A DNA stretch of 13,817 nucleotides from Ettlia oleoabundans. Its lineage: Eukaryota; Chlorophyta; Chlorophyceae; Chlamydomonadales. The notes below the pieces were generated by a model that saw only the letters and a list, made by a program, of their open reading frames with translations, ran no database searches and was not told the DNA's origin. The DNA lies in the NCBI GenBank assembly GCA_019693395.1, contig JAAMXP010002315.1:1-13817 (forward strand), written 5' to 3'. The position numbers and the translations under genes were made by a program. Shown here one piece after another: positions 1 through 9,155 of the stretch (positions are counted from its first letter, which is position 1; each line of letters begins with the position of its first letter).

Positions 1-22
1 CCCCCCACCCCACCCGCTCCAG

Positions 23-1783
23 ACGCGCACGAGTTCAGCTACACGATAGACCACCACAGCGAGGCCAAGCGCTTTGACCCAGACGGCAACTACGTGCGGC
101 GCTGGCTCCCTGTGCTGGCTCGCTTGCCCGCCAAGTACATACACGAGCCCTGGTTGGCGCCAGAGGCGGTGCTGGATGATGCTGGTGAGGGAGCACGAGG
201 GGGTGGCGTGTGGTGTGGTGAATGGTTGGGTTGGGGTTGGGGGTGCACATGCGTGGCAACAGTGGTTTCAGGAAAAGTGTGGCTGGGGTGGCTGTAAAGC
301 TTGTACCTGACTTGTTTTTGTGATTTTTTCCAATCACACAAGCCGCACCAAGACTCACTTCCCTCCTTCCCACCATCAGACGCATCAGCCATGTCTGTTT
401 ATGTTTCTCTCGCACCCTCAACTCCTTGCTTGCCTTGGTCATTGGTGGCAGGCGTGGAGCTGGGGGTGAATTACCCCTATCCCGTGCTTGGCCTGGAAGA
501 GAGCCTGGCGGCACTGGCGGCAGCAGACGCGGTGGTGCAGCAGTGCTTGCGTGAGGGTACAGGCAGCGGCGGCGGCACGGGCCCCTTCCGCCCCGCCACT
601 GAGGCCGAGCCCGAGGAGGCGGAACGACTGTTTGAGGAGAATTACAGGTGGGCGGGTGGGTGTCTGGGGTGGTTTTTGTGGACGTTATTACAGTACAGAT
701 CGCGAGGGTGGCACCCGGTTGAGCGAACGTATGCTTTTGCTTGAACATCGACTGCTTGCGAAGCAGCCCGATATGTGGATTGCATAACCATACTGTGACC
801 AAAGAAACCTGGGGGGCCACGTGTACGGCCCCATTTCAGGAGAGCCTAGTGCCTACTGTCCACTCGACCCTGTTCTGCTCTGCCTGTCCCTGCCTGTTCC
901 TTCAACCCTGTCATCGTAAACATTTGGGCTGTTGCTCCCCGCCTGATCCCTGTGCCGCAGGAACGAGCTGCTCTATGGCCCCCCACCGGCGACAAAGGCC
1001 CCCCTGGATCGTGCAGAGGGGTGCGGGACCACCGAGGATGTGCAGAGCAACATGGTTGGGCCGGGTGATGGCGACCTGGTGTCAGTGTACCACCCAACAT
1101 CATCACATGCGGCGGGGCCGCCTCTCCTGGCCCCCGCATCGGCGGCAGCAGGCCGCGGTTGGGAGGGCACTCCCTCCACCACCGGGACAGCAGCGACGAT
1201 GGGCAGGGCAGGTGCCGCATCTGCCGCTTCGCCGCTACCAGCCAGGCTGCAGGCGGGCAAGCGCCCAGCTGTTGCCATCGCAGAGCCAGCTGGCGCCTGT
1301 GCGTCAGGCACAACAGCGCAGCTTGAGGAGCAGGCGCAGCCCATCTCTGTTCCTGGATGGCAGCAGCCGATGACGGGTGCACAGCCTGGTGGCAGTCACA
1401 CTGGCACGGCTGGAACAGGCACCGGCACTGGCACAGGCTACGCCTCTCTGATGGGTGCGCCTGCCGTGGTTCCCACTCTGTCCGCCCACGAGGCGGTGGC
1501 ACGTGTGCAGCACGTGGGGCCACAGCAGCAGCTGGCCAACTCTGCCCTAGGTCTAGGGGCCCAGGAGGGGCGCCACGGCAGCAACAGCCCCCTGAGCGGC
1601 AGCCCCGTCGGTGGGCGTGCCCGTGTCGCTGGCGCCTCTGCAGACACTGACCAGCAGTGGCCGCCCATGCAGCGGCACAAGTCAGCGGGTGCTGCTCAGT
1701 CCCGGCTGGCACAGCCTGGACAGCCAGCAGGCAGCCTGAAGCGGCAGCGCGCCCGCAGCTCCAGCCCCACACCGCCTTTCTGA
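23..1783 (+). CDS. Plant-type cryptochrome, C-terminal part (5' end outside window)
   Basis: Blue-light receptor flavoprotein; only the end of the photolyase-homology region and the whole tail are visible. Exons: 23-184, 452-647, 961-1783; the introns start GTGAGG and GTGGGC, end in AG, and the phases match. Exon one encodes [20 protein letters not shown] followed by [12 protein letters not shown], and exon two starts with [16 protein letters not shown]. This is the end of the FAD-binding domain and fits plant CRY1/CRY2 (FDPxGxYVRRWLPxLxRLP, IHxPWxAPExVL, ELGxNYPxP) better than CRY-DASH or 6-4 photolyases. After the conserved domain come about 320 residues rich in Ala, Gly, Ser, Gln and Pro, with a TGTGTGTG run near 1408-1440, and a basic KRQRAR stretch (1739-1756) just before the stop, a possible nuclear signal. 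The first 22 bases look like a C-rich intron end. The family is nearly certain; function of the tail is unknown. Confidence 0.9.
224..243 (+). other. G-rich run in cryptochrome intron 1
   Basis: Four G-runs separated by TT (GG, GGG, GGGG, GGGGG) lie on the sense strand of intron 185-451. Such a run could fold as a G-quadruplex in the pre-mRNA. It resembles telomere-type sequence, but one short run inside an intron is not a telomere. Confidence 0.4.
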
Positions 1784-2321
1784 CCAAGGCGCAGCCCACC
1801 TGTCATGGTGGCCACTTGCTGTTCCCCACATCATGCAGCTTTGAACAAAAGTGAGATGCTTGCCGTTTGCCTCAAGACCAAGTGGCCATGTTGAAGAAGA
1901 GGACGAAGAAACGAATGCCAGCATAACCCCCCATGCCACATGTGATGCTTTGAATGATGCGACCTACTGTGTCTGCAGTGCTACAGCCGTTACTCCCACA
2001 CGCCGCTTGTCACTTTACCTGCTCGGTGCGCTATGTTTTTTTGAGAGTTGGAGTTGCCTGAAGCGCATGTCCCCCAAGCAAGCCTATGCCTGCCTTGATG
2101 CGAATGATACCCTGTCCTGTCGGCTTACAGCAACTAAGCATCTGCCATCAAGCCTATGCCTGCCAATTCCAGGGCACTTGCCTCCTTGCCTGTAGCAAGT
2201 TTCTCTTCCCTCATGATCTACCGACAATTTTCCTACCCTCTCGCCACTATTCAACCAGGACACGTGCCCCACACATGTGTGCACCCTTGCACACAGAGAT
2301 GCATGCAAGCAAGCACCCTTG

Positions 2322-2326
2322 TTACA
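2322..2326 (-). terminator. Candidate poly(A) signal TGTAA for the UBAC1-like gene
   Basis: TGTAA on the minus strand about 230 bases after the stop at 2554, a usual 3' UTR length for green algae. A second copy on this strand lies at 2125-2129. Confidence 0.45.
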
Positions 2327-2490
2327 AGTGTTCCGTTGGCTGTTTTTTCGAGGCCCGCCTTGCAACGCCTGATTCCTCAGGTGCATCGCCGCTCCTGTGG
2401 TAGTACACCTTGCTACAACCATGGAACGGTCTTAGTTCCCCTTCCCTCGCTTTCCATGTCAGCCTTGGTGGTCATGGGACTGGCGACAAG

Positions 2491-2495
2491 TGTAA
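2491..2495 (+). terminator. Candidate poly(A) signal TGTAA for the cryptochrome
   Basis: First sense-strand TGTAA after the cryptochrome stop, about 710 bases downstream. The distance is long, so the assignment is weak. Confidence 0.3.
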
Positions 2496-2553
2496 ATGAC
2501 GGGGCAGATGTTGCATTAGCGGGGCTGCATACCTTATCGAGCGTACAAAGTGG

Positions 2554-5500
2554 CTATGAATGCTGCAAGGGTGGCGGACCATCTGTTTGCAGCTGGCCGT
2601 CCACGCTGCTGTGCTCCTGCCGTTCCTCCTCAGCTGCTGGGTGGGCCACATGCTGGTGCTGACCCTCCAAACCCCTGTGGCAAGGCTGGTCACGCGGCCG
2701 AACCTGCGGCATGCAAACGTCCTCCCCCTCGTGCAGCTGCTCAGCCCGAGGGCACTCCTGCTGCGGCAGCTCCTGCGGTGGACTGGTTATGCTGCCAGTG
2801 CTGCTGCTGCCATCACTGCCATCATACCACAATGCAGGCATGCCATTGGAAGAACCCCCGCTGATCGCCTCCCCATCCTCCTGCTGCTCCCCGTTGCTAG
2901 CAGCCGCACCATCAGAGCCTGTGTCCACCACCCCAGACAGCACCCCTGCCCCTTGCTGCTCCCGAGGTCCAGCGCCATTGTCTCCGCCCTCGCCCGCCGC
3001 TGTGACTGCAACTGATGCAACACCACTGCCACCAGCGCCGCCACCCGCAGCTGGCACTGGCCCTGCTGCCCCGGCTGCTGCGGTGCCCAGGCTGAGCAGC
3101 CAGCTGGCAGCAGCGGGTAGGGAGTTGTTCAAGGCGCGCAATGCCTGCTCAGCCTGCACAACGAGGTGACGGGTGAGGCTGGTCAAGCGGGGCATAGAGG
3201 CTGCACGCCAGCCAAGGCGGCACATGGCATTCCAACTCAACAGCCTAGCACACCCCAGTACATTCTGCTCAGGATGCCTGTCAAATCCCTGTCAAAACGC
3301 TGTCTGCTACGTATGACCGCTTGCTTGCATGCCTGTGCACAAGCGCACTGGCTTCAGCACACGCGGTTACCCTAACCAACCAAACAGCACTCTCGGCGGC
3401 CAGTAGGCAGGCTTGCCTGCTGCGCATCAAAGCCCATATCTGTGAGGTGTGCCAGGTGACCTTGATCAACAGCAACACCCCTCTGCGGCGCACCTCGGCC
3501 GTACAGCCGCGCCAGCTGTGCATCACTGCAGCATTATCAGTTGGGAGTGGGTATGCATCCGCCATCCAGTGCAGCATGCCCGCTGCTTGCTGAGCCGCCA
3601 CTCAGCCCCTCGCAAATGGCCAGGCAGCACTTTCCTCCTGCACCTCCAGCCACTACAACCCAACTGCCTCCAGGGTGTTACACGCAACAAGCGCTCATTT
3701 GCCCGCCCCTTGCTGCAGCGCCCCCACCCCCACCCACCCCTGGGCACGCCGGCGCAGCCAGCCCCACCTGAGTGGCTGTGCGGCAGAAGGTTCCTCCGCA
3801 TGCCCCAGCAGCCACTCCAGCGCCGGCTCAAAACGATTGCGGCCCCAAAGCAGCGCGTTGCGGCAGAGTGGCTCGGGGAAGCCCATGTCCATGAGGGCAG
3901 CCAGGGAGCGGGAGTCAAGTTCCGGCACCTGGCAGGGGAAGAATTGCCAGGAAAGAAAGAAGTGGGTGGGGTGGGGTGGGGTGAGTAGTAGACCAGGTGA
4001 CGTGCCTAGAGTGTGGTCGGGGCAGGCCAGGTTCATCACGTGGGACTCCGGGCCCGAGGTGGTAGCACAGTAGAGGGCACAATGCAATGCAAAGCGGCCA
4101 TGTTGATGATGCAGAGTAAGCTGGATACAATGGTGCCGCACGGTGGCAGGGCAACACCGCCCAACCCGTCTGCGTGCTTGGGCTATACGTCACCGCCGCA
4201 CGTGGCTGGCTGGCCACTGCAAAGCGCACCCGTGGCGGCGGCAGCTGGCCATCATGCACGACCTCCTCCTCTTCTGCGTCCTCCTCTTCCGCATGCTCCT
4301 CCTCGTCAGAAAAATACCCCTCCCCCTCTTCATCCTCAGCGCCATACTCATCCTCATCATCAACCTCATCCTCTGTTTGATCAAACTCCCCATCACCCTC
4401 ACCGTCTGTGCTCGCCTCAACATCTTCTGCAAACAGTGCCAAGGACGGAGGAACGTAGAGCTATGATGCGCCCAAAGCTAAGCAGGGCCCAGCGCTGAGC
4501 CATGCCAGCCAGCCGATGCCATCCTGACCACGAGTTGCAAGGGTCAGCAAGGGGGCCAGCCAGGCAGGGATGGCTGTTAAATCAACTGCACAATGCCACT
4601 GCCAGCCTCACCCTCGCTAGCATTTTCCAGAGCTGCTGCTGCCGTTCCAGTGAGCCCACCAGCTGCAGCACCTCCTGGCTGTGGGCCCAGCGTCTGGGCA
4701 AATAGGGCTTCAAGCTCCATCAGTGGGCCCGCTGTAGGCGCCACATGGGTGCCGCCAGGCGCATCAGCGTGGGCGTCAGCGCCACCAACTGGATCCTGCA
4801 GCAACCTCTGCGCGTGTTCCAAATGGGCTCGCAATTCTGACATATCTGCCCCCACCAAGAGCTGGGTCAGCAGCTGCGCCACGTCCGGCTGCTGGTTCCC
4901 CCTGATGCGCCGGTCCTGCCGCTCCGCATTGCGAGCCGCTGCCACAGCTGCTGCACGCATACTGGGGCTGAGGTGGTCCAGGACTTCGCGAATTGCGGTG
5001 TTAATCTCGCGCATGCTGGGACCCTGCTGGCAGCAACCATGGGGGCAGGGCACAGAGGAAGAGCAATTCCATGCAGGCGGGAGGGCAGGAAGGGCAACAC
5101 AAGGTGGGTGCTTTACCAGCCATATTGTATCGCGATTAGATGCATGCATGCTGACAGCACTGCTGCACGTGCCCAAGACTGTAAAACAATAACGGCGGAA
5201 ACACAAGACAATCAAGCGAGGACAGGCAGGCTGCACCTTGGAGGGTGGCGCCTCGGGAGCGCATGGCGGTGGGGCTCTGCGCCCTGCCAGCAGCACAAGC
5301 ACGTCACTCTCGCTGCAGAGTTCGTGCAGCTTGGCCTTGCTGTCCCTTAACAAACGACCCCGGCACACCTGTGGAAGCATGAGGCAGGAAAGCACAGCGG
5401 TGAGGAGACCTCAAGATAACTTCTAAAACCGTGGCGGCTGACCGATGATGACCGCTGCGGCTGCCGCCGCATGCTCACCAGTCGGGGCCGCTCTCCAGTG

Positions 5501-5628
5501 TCTCTCGAGATCTTGGAGCCGCTTGACAGCAGCTCCAGCAAGTCGCTAAGGGTTCCCTCGGAATCTGCAAACACTTCCTGCGGAACCGGGCTGCCTAGTG
5601 ACCTAAGGTAGATCCTCATGGTCTTCAT
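2554..5628 (-). CDS. UBAC1/KPC2-like protein (UBL, two UBA domains)
   Basis: Probable ubiquitin-ligase adaptor. Exons (high to low): 5628-5479, 5368-5237, 5023-4612, 4426-4194, 3928-3768, 3525-3417, 3153-2554; phases agree and give 598 aa. Residues 1-85 look ubiquitin-like (MKTMRIYLRS, then SESDVLVLLAGRRAPPP, like the DQDVLLLIKKRAPSP segment of animal UBAC1). Residues 95-231 are helical (MREINTAIREVLDHL). Residues 232-290 are strongly acidic. UBA1 is about 313-352 (LAALMDMGF, ALEWLLGHAEEP). UBA2 is about 386-419 (LAHLTDMGFDAQQ joined to AEQALRALNN, ASWLL). The order UBL-UBA-UBA and the EWLL-HAE-EP match are those of UBAC1, partner of the E3 KPC1/RNF123. It is longer than animal UBAC1 (about 405 aa) because of the acidic and Gly/Ser/Gln-rich stretches, and I find no clear C-terminal STI1 motif. 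The donor of intron 3929-4193 is the least certain junction. The start at 5628 is the first ATG in frame; the next is at 5619. Confidence 0.75.
3154..3416 (-). other. GC-AG intron inside UBA2 of the UBAC1-like gene
   Basis: The donor reads CAG|GCAAGC and the acceptor TTGTGCAG|GCTGAG. Joining them gives a UBA domain of exactly the usual spacing (MGFDAQQ-AEQALRALNN, WLL, 27 residues from MGF to WLL, as in animal UBAC1). No GT donor in the right phase was found that keeps this spacing. Confidence 0.7.
3963..3983 (+). repeat. GGGGT tandem tract in UBAC1-like intron 4
   Basis: Repeated GGGGT units lie on the strand opposite to transcription, so the intron RNA carries CCCCA repeats shortly before its acceptor at 3929. 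The tract could form a G-quadruplex on the template strand and may just serve as part of the pyrimidine-rich acceptor tract. Confidence 0.5.
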
Positions 5629-5812
5629 GATGGAATGCTTCCTGGATGGGTGGGACACAGCACACAGCCTGCCTGTTTTTCACTGAACGTACAGGCGGTA
5701 CGCCCCTGTGACGCGTCCTCCAGAAATGTGCCGGCAGTCGTCGCTGCAATGTGCTACGACTGTAGTCCAAAACTTGAAACTTGTTCTGGCCCTGCCTGAC
5801 CTTGCCAAGACT
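5629..5812. promoter_or_regulatory. Divergent promoter of genes 2 and 3
   Basis: Only 184 bases separate the start codons of the UBAC1-like gene (minus) and the Fes1/SIL1-like gene (plus), so both 5' UTRs and promoters must lie here or overlap the first exons. An imperfect palindrome, ACAGGCGGTACGCCCCTGT, lies at 5691-5709, near the middle. No TATA box is evident. Confidence 0.6.
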
Positions 5813-7461
5813 ATGTCCCGCACCTATGGTCTTCGGTTGGTGCTATGTCTAGCATTGCTGGCCTTGTTGACCGCTTCAGTGGCATCAACGATCAACAATG
5901 ACAATCACAGCAGGAGCAGAAGCGAGGCTGTCGAGCACACCGTGACGGCGGCCCCCAGAAACCAAGAGGACTTGTTGAAATGGGGCCTGGGTAAGCTGCT
6001 TGCATGAGGGCTTGGACAGGACTGACCCGACTGGCAAGTACATGTCTGAAAAATTTGATAAACAACTTGTGTGGTGCTTGCAAATGTTTACCAAGCCCCC
6101 ATGTCCACCAAGTAAGACGCTGCTGCGTTCCGATGAGGCTTATGCTTCCGCCACCTTGGTTGCCCTACGCAGCCAATAGCGATCCTGATGAGCTGCGACA
6201 GGCTGCGAGAGAGGTGCGGTGCGGTGTGGACGAGAATAGCGCTGAGTTCGTGGAGCGCCAGCGCCGCGTGCAGCAGCTGCTGGACGCCATGAAGGGCGAG
6301 CCCACAGAGGCTAAGCTGATGCAGGTATGAGCCTCTTGCGGGTGGTTGCGCGCACTGCTGTGACAGCTACTCACATGAGGCAGGGCCTGTTCACCTTTTT
6401 TTACTTGGTAGGTGTGTTGGTAAGGTCATTACCCTGCTCCAAATGCTTGGCAAGCAGTACAGAGGACAGCAAACATGGTGGCAGCAAGTTTAACATGCTG
6501 CCACCTTGTTTGCCATCGAGCACTGCCCTGCTGCCCCCCCGCCCCGGCCTTAAACCTTGCCTCTGGCTTGTAGGAGGCAATCGCCATCCTATCCAATGCC
6601 TCTTCCACACACCAACAGCTGATTGACGCGCTGGAGGCTCTTGGGTACCTGGTGGAGCCGATTGATGCTGCTAACAGTGAGTGTGCAGGGGGATGGGTGT
6701 AAGGGGGATGGACGGGTTGCCAATTGACACAAACTGGGGAACGCATGGAAATGGGGATGAGCAAGTGAGGCAAGGAGAGAGCTGTCGTGGCAGAAATGGC
6801 CGGTTGTCTGCAGTCGAGGAGGAAGAGGAAGGGGCAGGCAGTGCTTAGTGTAAAGACTGGGTGCTCTCTGTTATAGTTATTCTCTTCCGCGTCTGCCTGC
6901 TTGCCCTGCCTGCCCGCCTGCAGGCCTGCATGCTATGGGTGGCATGGCTCCTGTGGTGGCTCTGCTGTCCTGCCAACAGCCGCCCGCACTGCAGGCCAAG
7001 GCGGCGCACGTGCTGGGTACGGCAGCCAGCAACAACCATCAGTTCCATGAGCAGCTGCTGGGAGACCACCCAGAAGTGGTGCACCTCCTGCTGCACCTCC
7101 TGCCAGCTGGCAACGGCAATGGCAACGGCAGCGACAGTATCAGCAGCAGCACCTGCAGCGCCGGCGTTGCCAGCCAGGAGGCTGGGGTGGCAAGTGCGGG
7201 CGAGGCCAGCGGAGCGGGTGATGTGCACCAGGCGGGAGTCAAGGCCTTGTACTGCCTGTCAACCATCCTGCGACTCAATGGTGCTGCCCGCGTCACGTTC
7301 TACCAGTCGGAAGGGATGCAGACGCTGCAGGGGCTGCTGGGTAGTACCCATGTCGACGTGCGCCTGAAGCTTAAGGCACTAGGGCTGCTGACGGATCTCA
7401 TTCAAGTGGATGGTGCGGCCCTGGCTCCTGCTGTTGTAGCAGGTGCAGGCAGAGCAGCCTC

Positions 7462-7499
<38 letters not shown>

Positions 7500-7909
7500 C
7501 CGATGCGGGTCTTGATTATCCTGCGGTGGTGGCTGCAGCCCTGCAGCTGCTGGAAATCGCGACACAAACGGCGTGGCAGGCGCATGCGGAGGCAGCGGCG
7601 GATGTTGATATGCATGAGAAGGCTCTCCTGATGCTGTGGGCACTGCTGGACAGCAAAGGGGGCGGTGAGTTGACGGCACGGTTGTTCAACAAGGCGGGCG
7701 GAGCGGCTACCCTGGCGCGGCTGCAGGCCAGCCTGAGGGATACTGCAGCAGCGGAGGATGACGGGGAATACTTGTTGGAGGTGGTGGAGCTGGCTGGTCG
7801 TGTACTGGCACGAGCGGCGAGGCTTGCTGGTGCCAGTACGCATGACGCAGCTGTGTTGGAGGCTGCCCCGCTTAGTCTTGCCGGTGCTCGTGATGCAATT
7901 GAGCTTTGA
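5813..7909 (+). CDS. Fes1/HspBP1/SIL1-type Hsp70 nucleotide exchange factor with signal peptide
   Basis: Releases ADP from Hsp70 through an armadillo-type fold; the signal peptide suggests action on BiP in the ER, like SIL1. Exons 5813-5990, 6173-6324, 6574-6676, 6924-7909 join in phase to 472 aa. Residues 1-25 are a signal peptide (hydrophobic LVLCLALLALL, cleavage near SVAS|T). Residues 52-60 read DLLKWGLA, the Fes1 N-terminal signature LLKWS/G. The segment LGYLVEPIDAAN-S-LHAMGG matches the VExIDxANDLxxxGG of Fes1 proteins, followed by armadillo helices (QAKAAHVLGTAASNN; VKALYCLSTILRLNGAARV). A Gly/Asn/Ser-rich insert lies between repeats near residues 200-235, and an 11-Gln run further on. 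The C terminus ends AIEL, not K/HDEL. The chosen ATG opens the signal peptide; an in-frame ATG at 5726 would bury it. Confidence 0.85.
6469..6513 (+). other. Intronic hairpin (18-bp arms, one mismatch)
   Basis: Arms at 6469-6486 (GCAAACATGGTGGCAGCA) and 6496-6513 pair at 17 of 18 positions around a 9-base loop. The hairpin lies in the middle of intron 2 (6325-6573) of the Fes1/SIL1-like gene, with weaker complementarity outside. It could be a small-RNA precursor fold, a remnant of a small inverted-repeat element, or a splicing structure. Confidence 0.65.
7463..7495 (+). repeat. (CAG)11 trinucleotide repeat
   Basis: Eleven perfect CAG codons encode a Gln run in a variable loop of the Fes1/SIL1-like protein. 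The uninterrupted repeat is likely to vary in length between strains. Confidence 0.95.
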
Positions 7910-7950
7910 ACCGCAGTGGAATCTCTGCCACAACTGCAACAGTGTATCAG

Positions 7951-7955
7951 TGTAA
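7951..7955 (+). terminator. Poly(A) signal TGTAA of the Fes1/SIL1-like gene
   Basis: TGTAA 42 bases after the stop at 7909, implying a very short 3' UTR. Confidence 0.55.
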
Positions 7956-9155
7956 CGGATTATGGAAGCATGCAAGCTGGCTGTGGTCGCAGCTGTGGTC
8001 ACTGCCTCTTGCTCCTGCTGCCGCACTCCATTCGATGGTCGGAAGGGCTGCCACCTGGCCTCCAAATAAGGAGGGCTATGGCCCATGCAAGGATGCAGAT
8101 TCATCATACGGAGTCACGATTCCAGAGCCTTTTGCACTCCGCGCCAACGAAGGGAGTGAGCTGCCAAATGGGTCTCCCTATACACCGGGTGTGCGCAGCA
8201 CCCGGCTGCAGCGCTGTCGCTGGTGCGGAAAGAGAAGGCATTACGTTCAGCGCAGCAGAGTGCTTCACCAAGCCGCTGGATGCCCCACAGGTGCGAGGAG
8301 AGGAGAGCTGGCCTCTGATAGTCGGCATGCTGGAGCCATTGTCGGGATTTGAGGCGTGCACCACCGGATTCAGGCGCCGTCGGCTGCCCCAGCGCGCGCC
8401 GTTGCCTTCAAGCGACTGCCGCCCCCAACGGAGGCAGTGCAGCGCCGTCTTGCAGCGCCCTCCCTGGTTGCATATCGCTGTTCTCTGCGAGAAACCTGCG
8501 TGCCACGTACACCTTGATCTGCAGTTGTGGGCTTGCTGCCAGCAGCATAAGCGAGAGAGCTTGCTGTCTATCCTTCAAGACCTGCCATACCGATCGTCAA
8601 AGCGTGAGGCGGCCGCGGCTGCGCTTGCGTCGGCACCTGTGCTGGCGCGCCATTGAGGTCATCCCGGGCAACGCCCGTCGTGTCACCTGGATATATGCTT
8701 GCGAACGTTGCAGAAAGATAATGAAACCTCATGATTCCTGCAGTCACATCCCTCGCTGTTTCCCGCCCAGCATTGAATCTCCTTGAGCTGTCTGACAGCC
8801 TGGCCTGCTCCTGCCCCCTCCTGACTAGAAACTCCCTTGATGAGCATTTTCGTCCCAGTTTTCGTCCTGTTAATATGTCAATTGTGTTCCGCTCTGGTCT
8901 GCCTGCTAGACGTCTCATGCCTGCTGCGATTACTGGCTGCATGCAGCCCCCCACCAATCCCTCAGTTTTCCCCAGATCTGCCCGAGTACACCCTGCACGC
9001 ATCATGATACCTCGCTTGCGCAGCCTTCTCCCACCACATGTTCTCTTTCCTTCCCGTCAACCAGCATAACTTCTCTCCCATTTGCATTTGGGATGTTATA
9101 CTCAACGACGTCTGCGTCCCATTTTTGTGTTTTCATTGTGAGCTTTCCTCAGTGG
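7956..9155. other. Long convergent interval without a recognisable gene
   Basis: These 1.2 kb lie between the ends of genes 3 and 4. A plus-strand frame stays open from an ATG at 8078 to a stop at 8656 (192 residues; contains HIAVLCEKPACHVHLDLQLW and RESLLSILQDLPYRSSKR), but it matches no family I know, has no clear poly(A) signal after it, and other frames are also fairly open. It could be a lineage-specific gene, a noncoding transcript or the 3' UTR of the armadillo gene. The stretch 8660-9150 is T-rich, with a TTTTCGTCC repeat at 8847-8855 and 8859-8867. No minus-strand TGTAA was found for gene 4. Confidence 0.4.

Larger units (their letters stand above)
1784..2553. other. Convergent 3' region between genes 1 and 2
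   Basis: These 770 bases separate the cryptochrome stop from the stop of the UBAC1-like gene and probably hold both 3' UTRs. I see no convincing gene. A 16-base direct repeat (CAAGCCTATGCCTGCC) occurs at 2079-2094 and 2149-2164, and a CACACATGTGTG palindrome lies at 2270-2281. Candidate poly(A) signals for each strand are listed separately. Confidence 0.6.

Noticed and set aside
23..647. CRY-DASH or 6-4 photolyase as the identity of gene 1
   Set aside because: PAKYIHEPW recalls animal-type photolyases, but VRRWLPxLxRLP, APExVL and ELGxNYP with a long tail favour plant cryptochromes.
35..820. Long minus-strand open frame opposite the cryptochrome
   Set aside because: It is the shadow of GC-rich coding exons, crosses both introns, and has a low-complexity Pro/Arg product; the plus strand shows a clear conserved domain.
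846..1799. 317-residue minus-strand open frame opposite the cryptochrome tail
   Set aside because: Ala/Cys/Arg-rich composition typical of antisense reading of a CAG/GCA-rich exon; no motif seen.
2079..2164. 16-base direct repeat as a transposon target-site duplication
   Set aside because: The 54 bases between the copies hold no terminal inverted repeats or element-like features.
2560..3169. Plus-strand frames with Leu-rich, membrane-like stretches opposite UBAC1-like exon 7
   Set aside because: Leu and Cys runs arise from antisense reading of CAG/GCA codons; no start context, splice or family evidence.
7802..7839. GTACTGGCAC / GTGCCAGTAC inverted repeat in Fes1/SIL1-like exon 4
   Set aside because: Perfect 10-base arms, but both lie in coding sequence (Ala/Arg/Leu codons) with an 18-base loop; no sign of a terminator or element.
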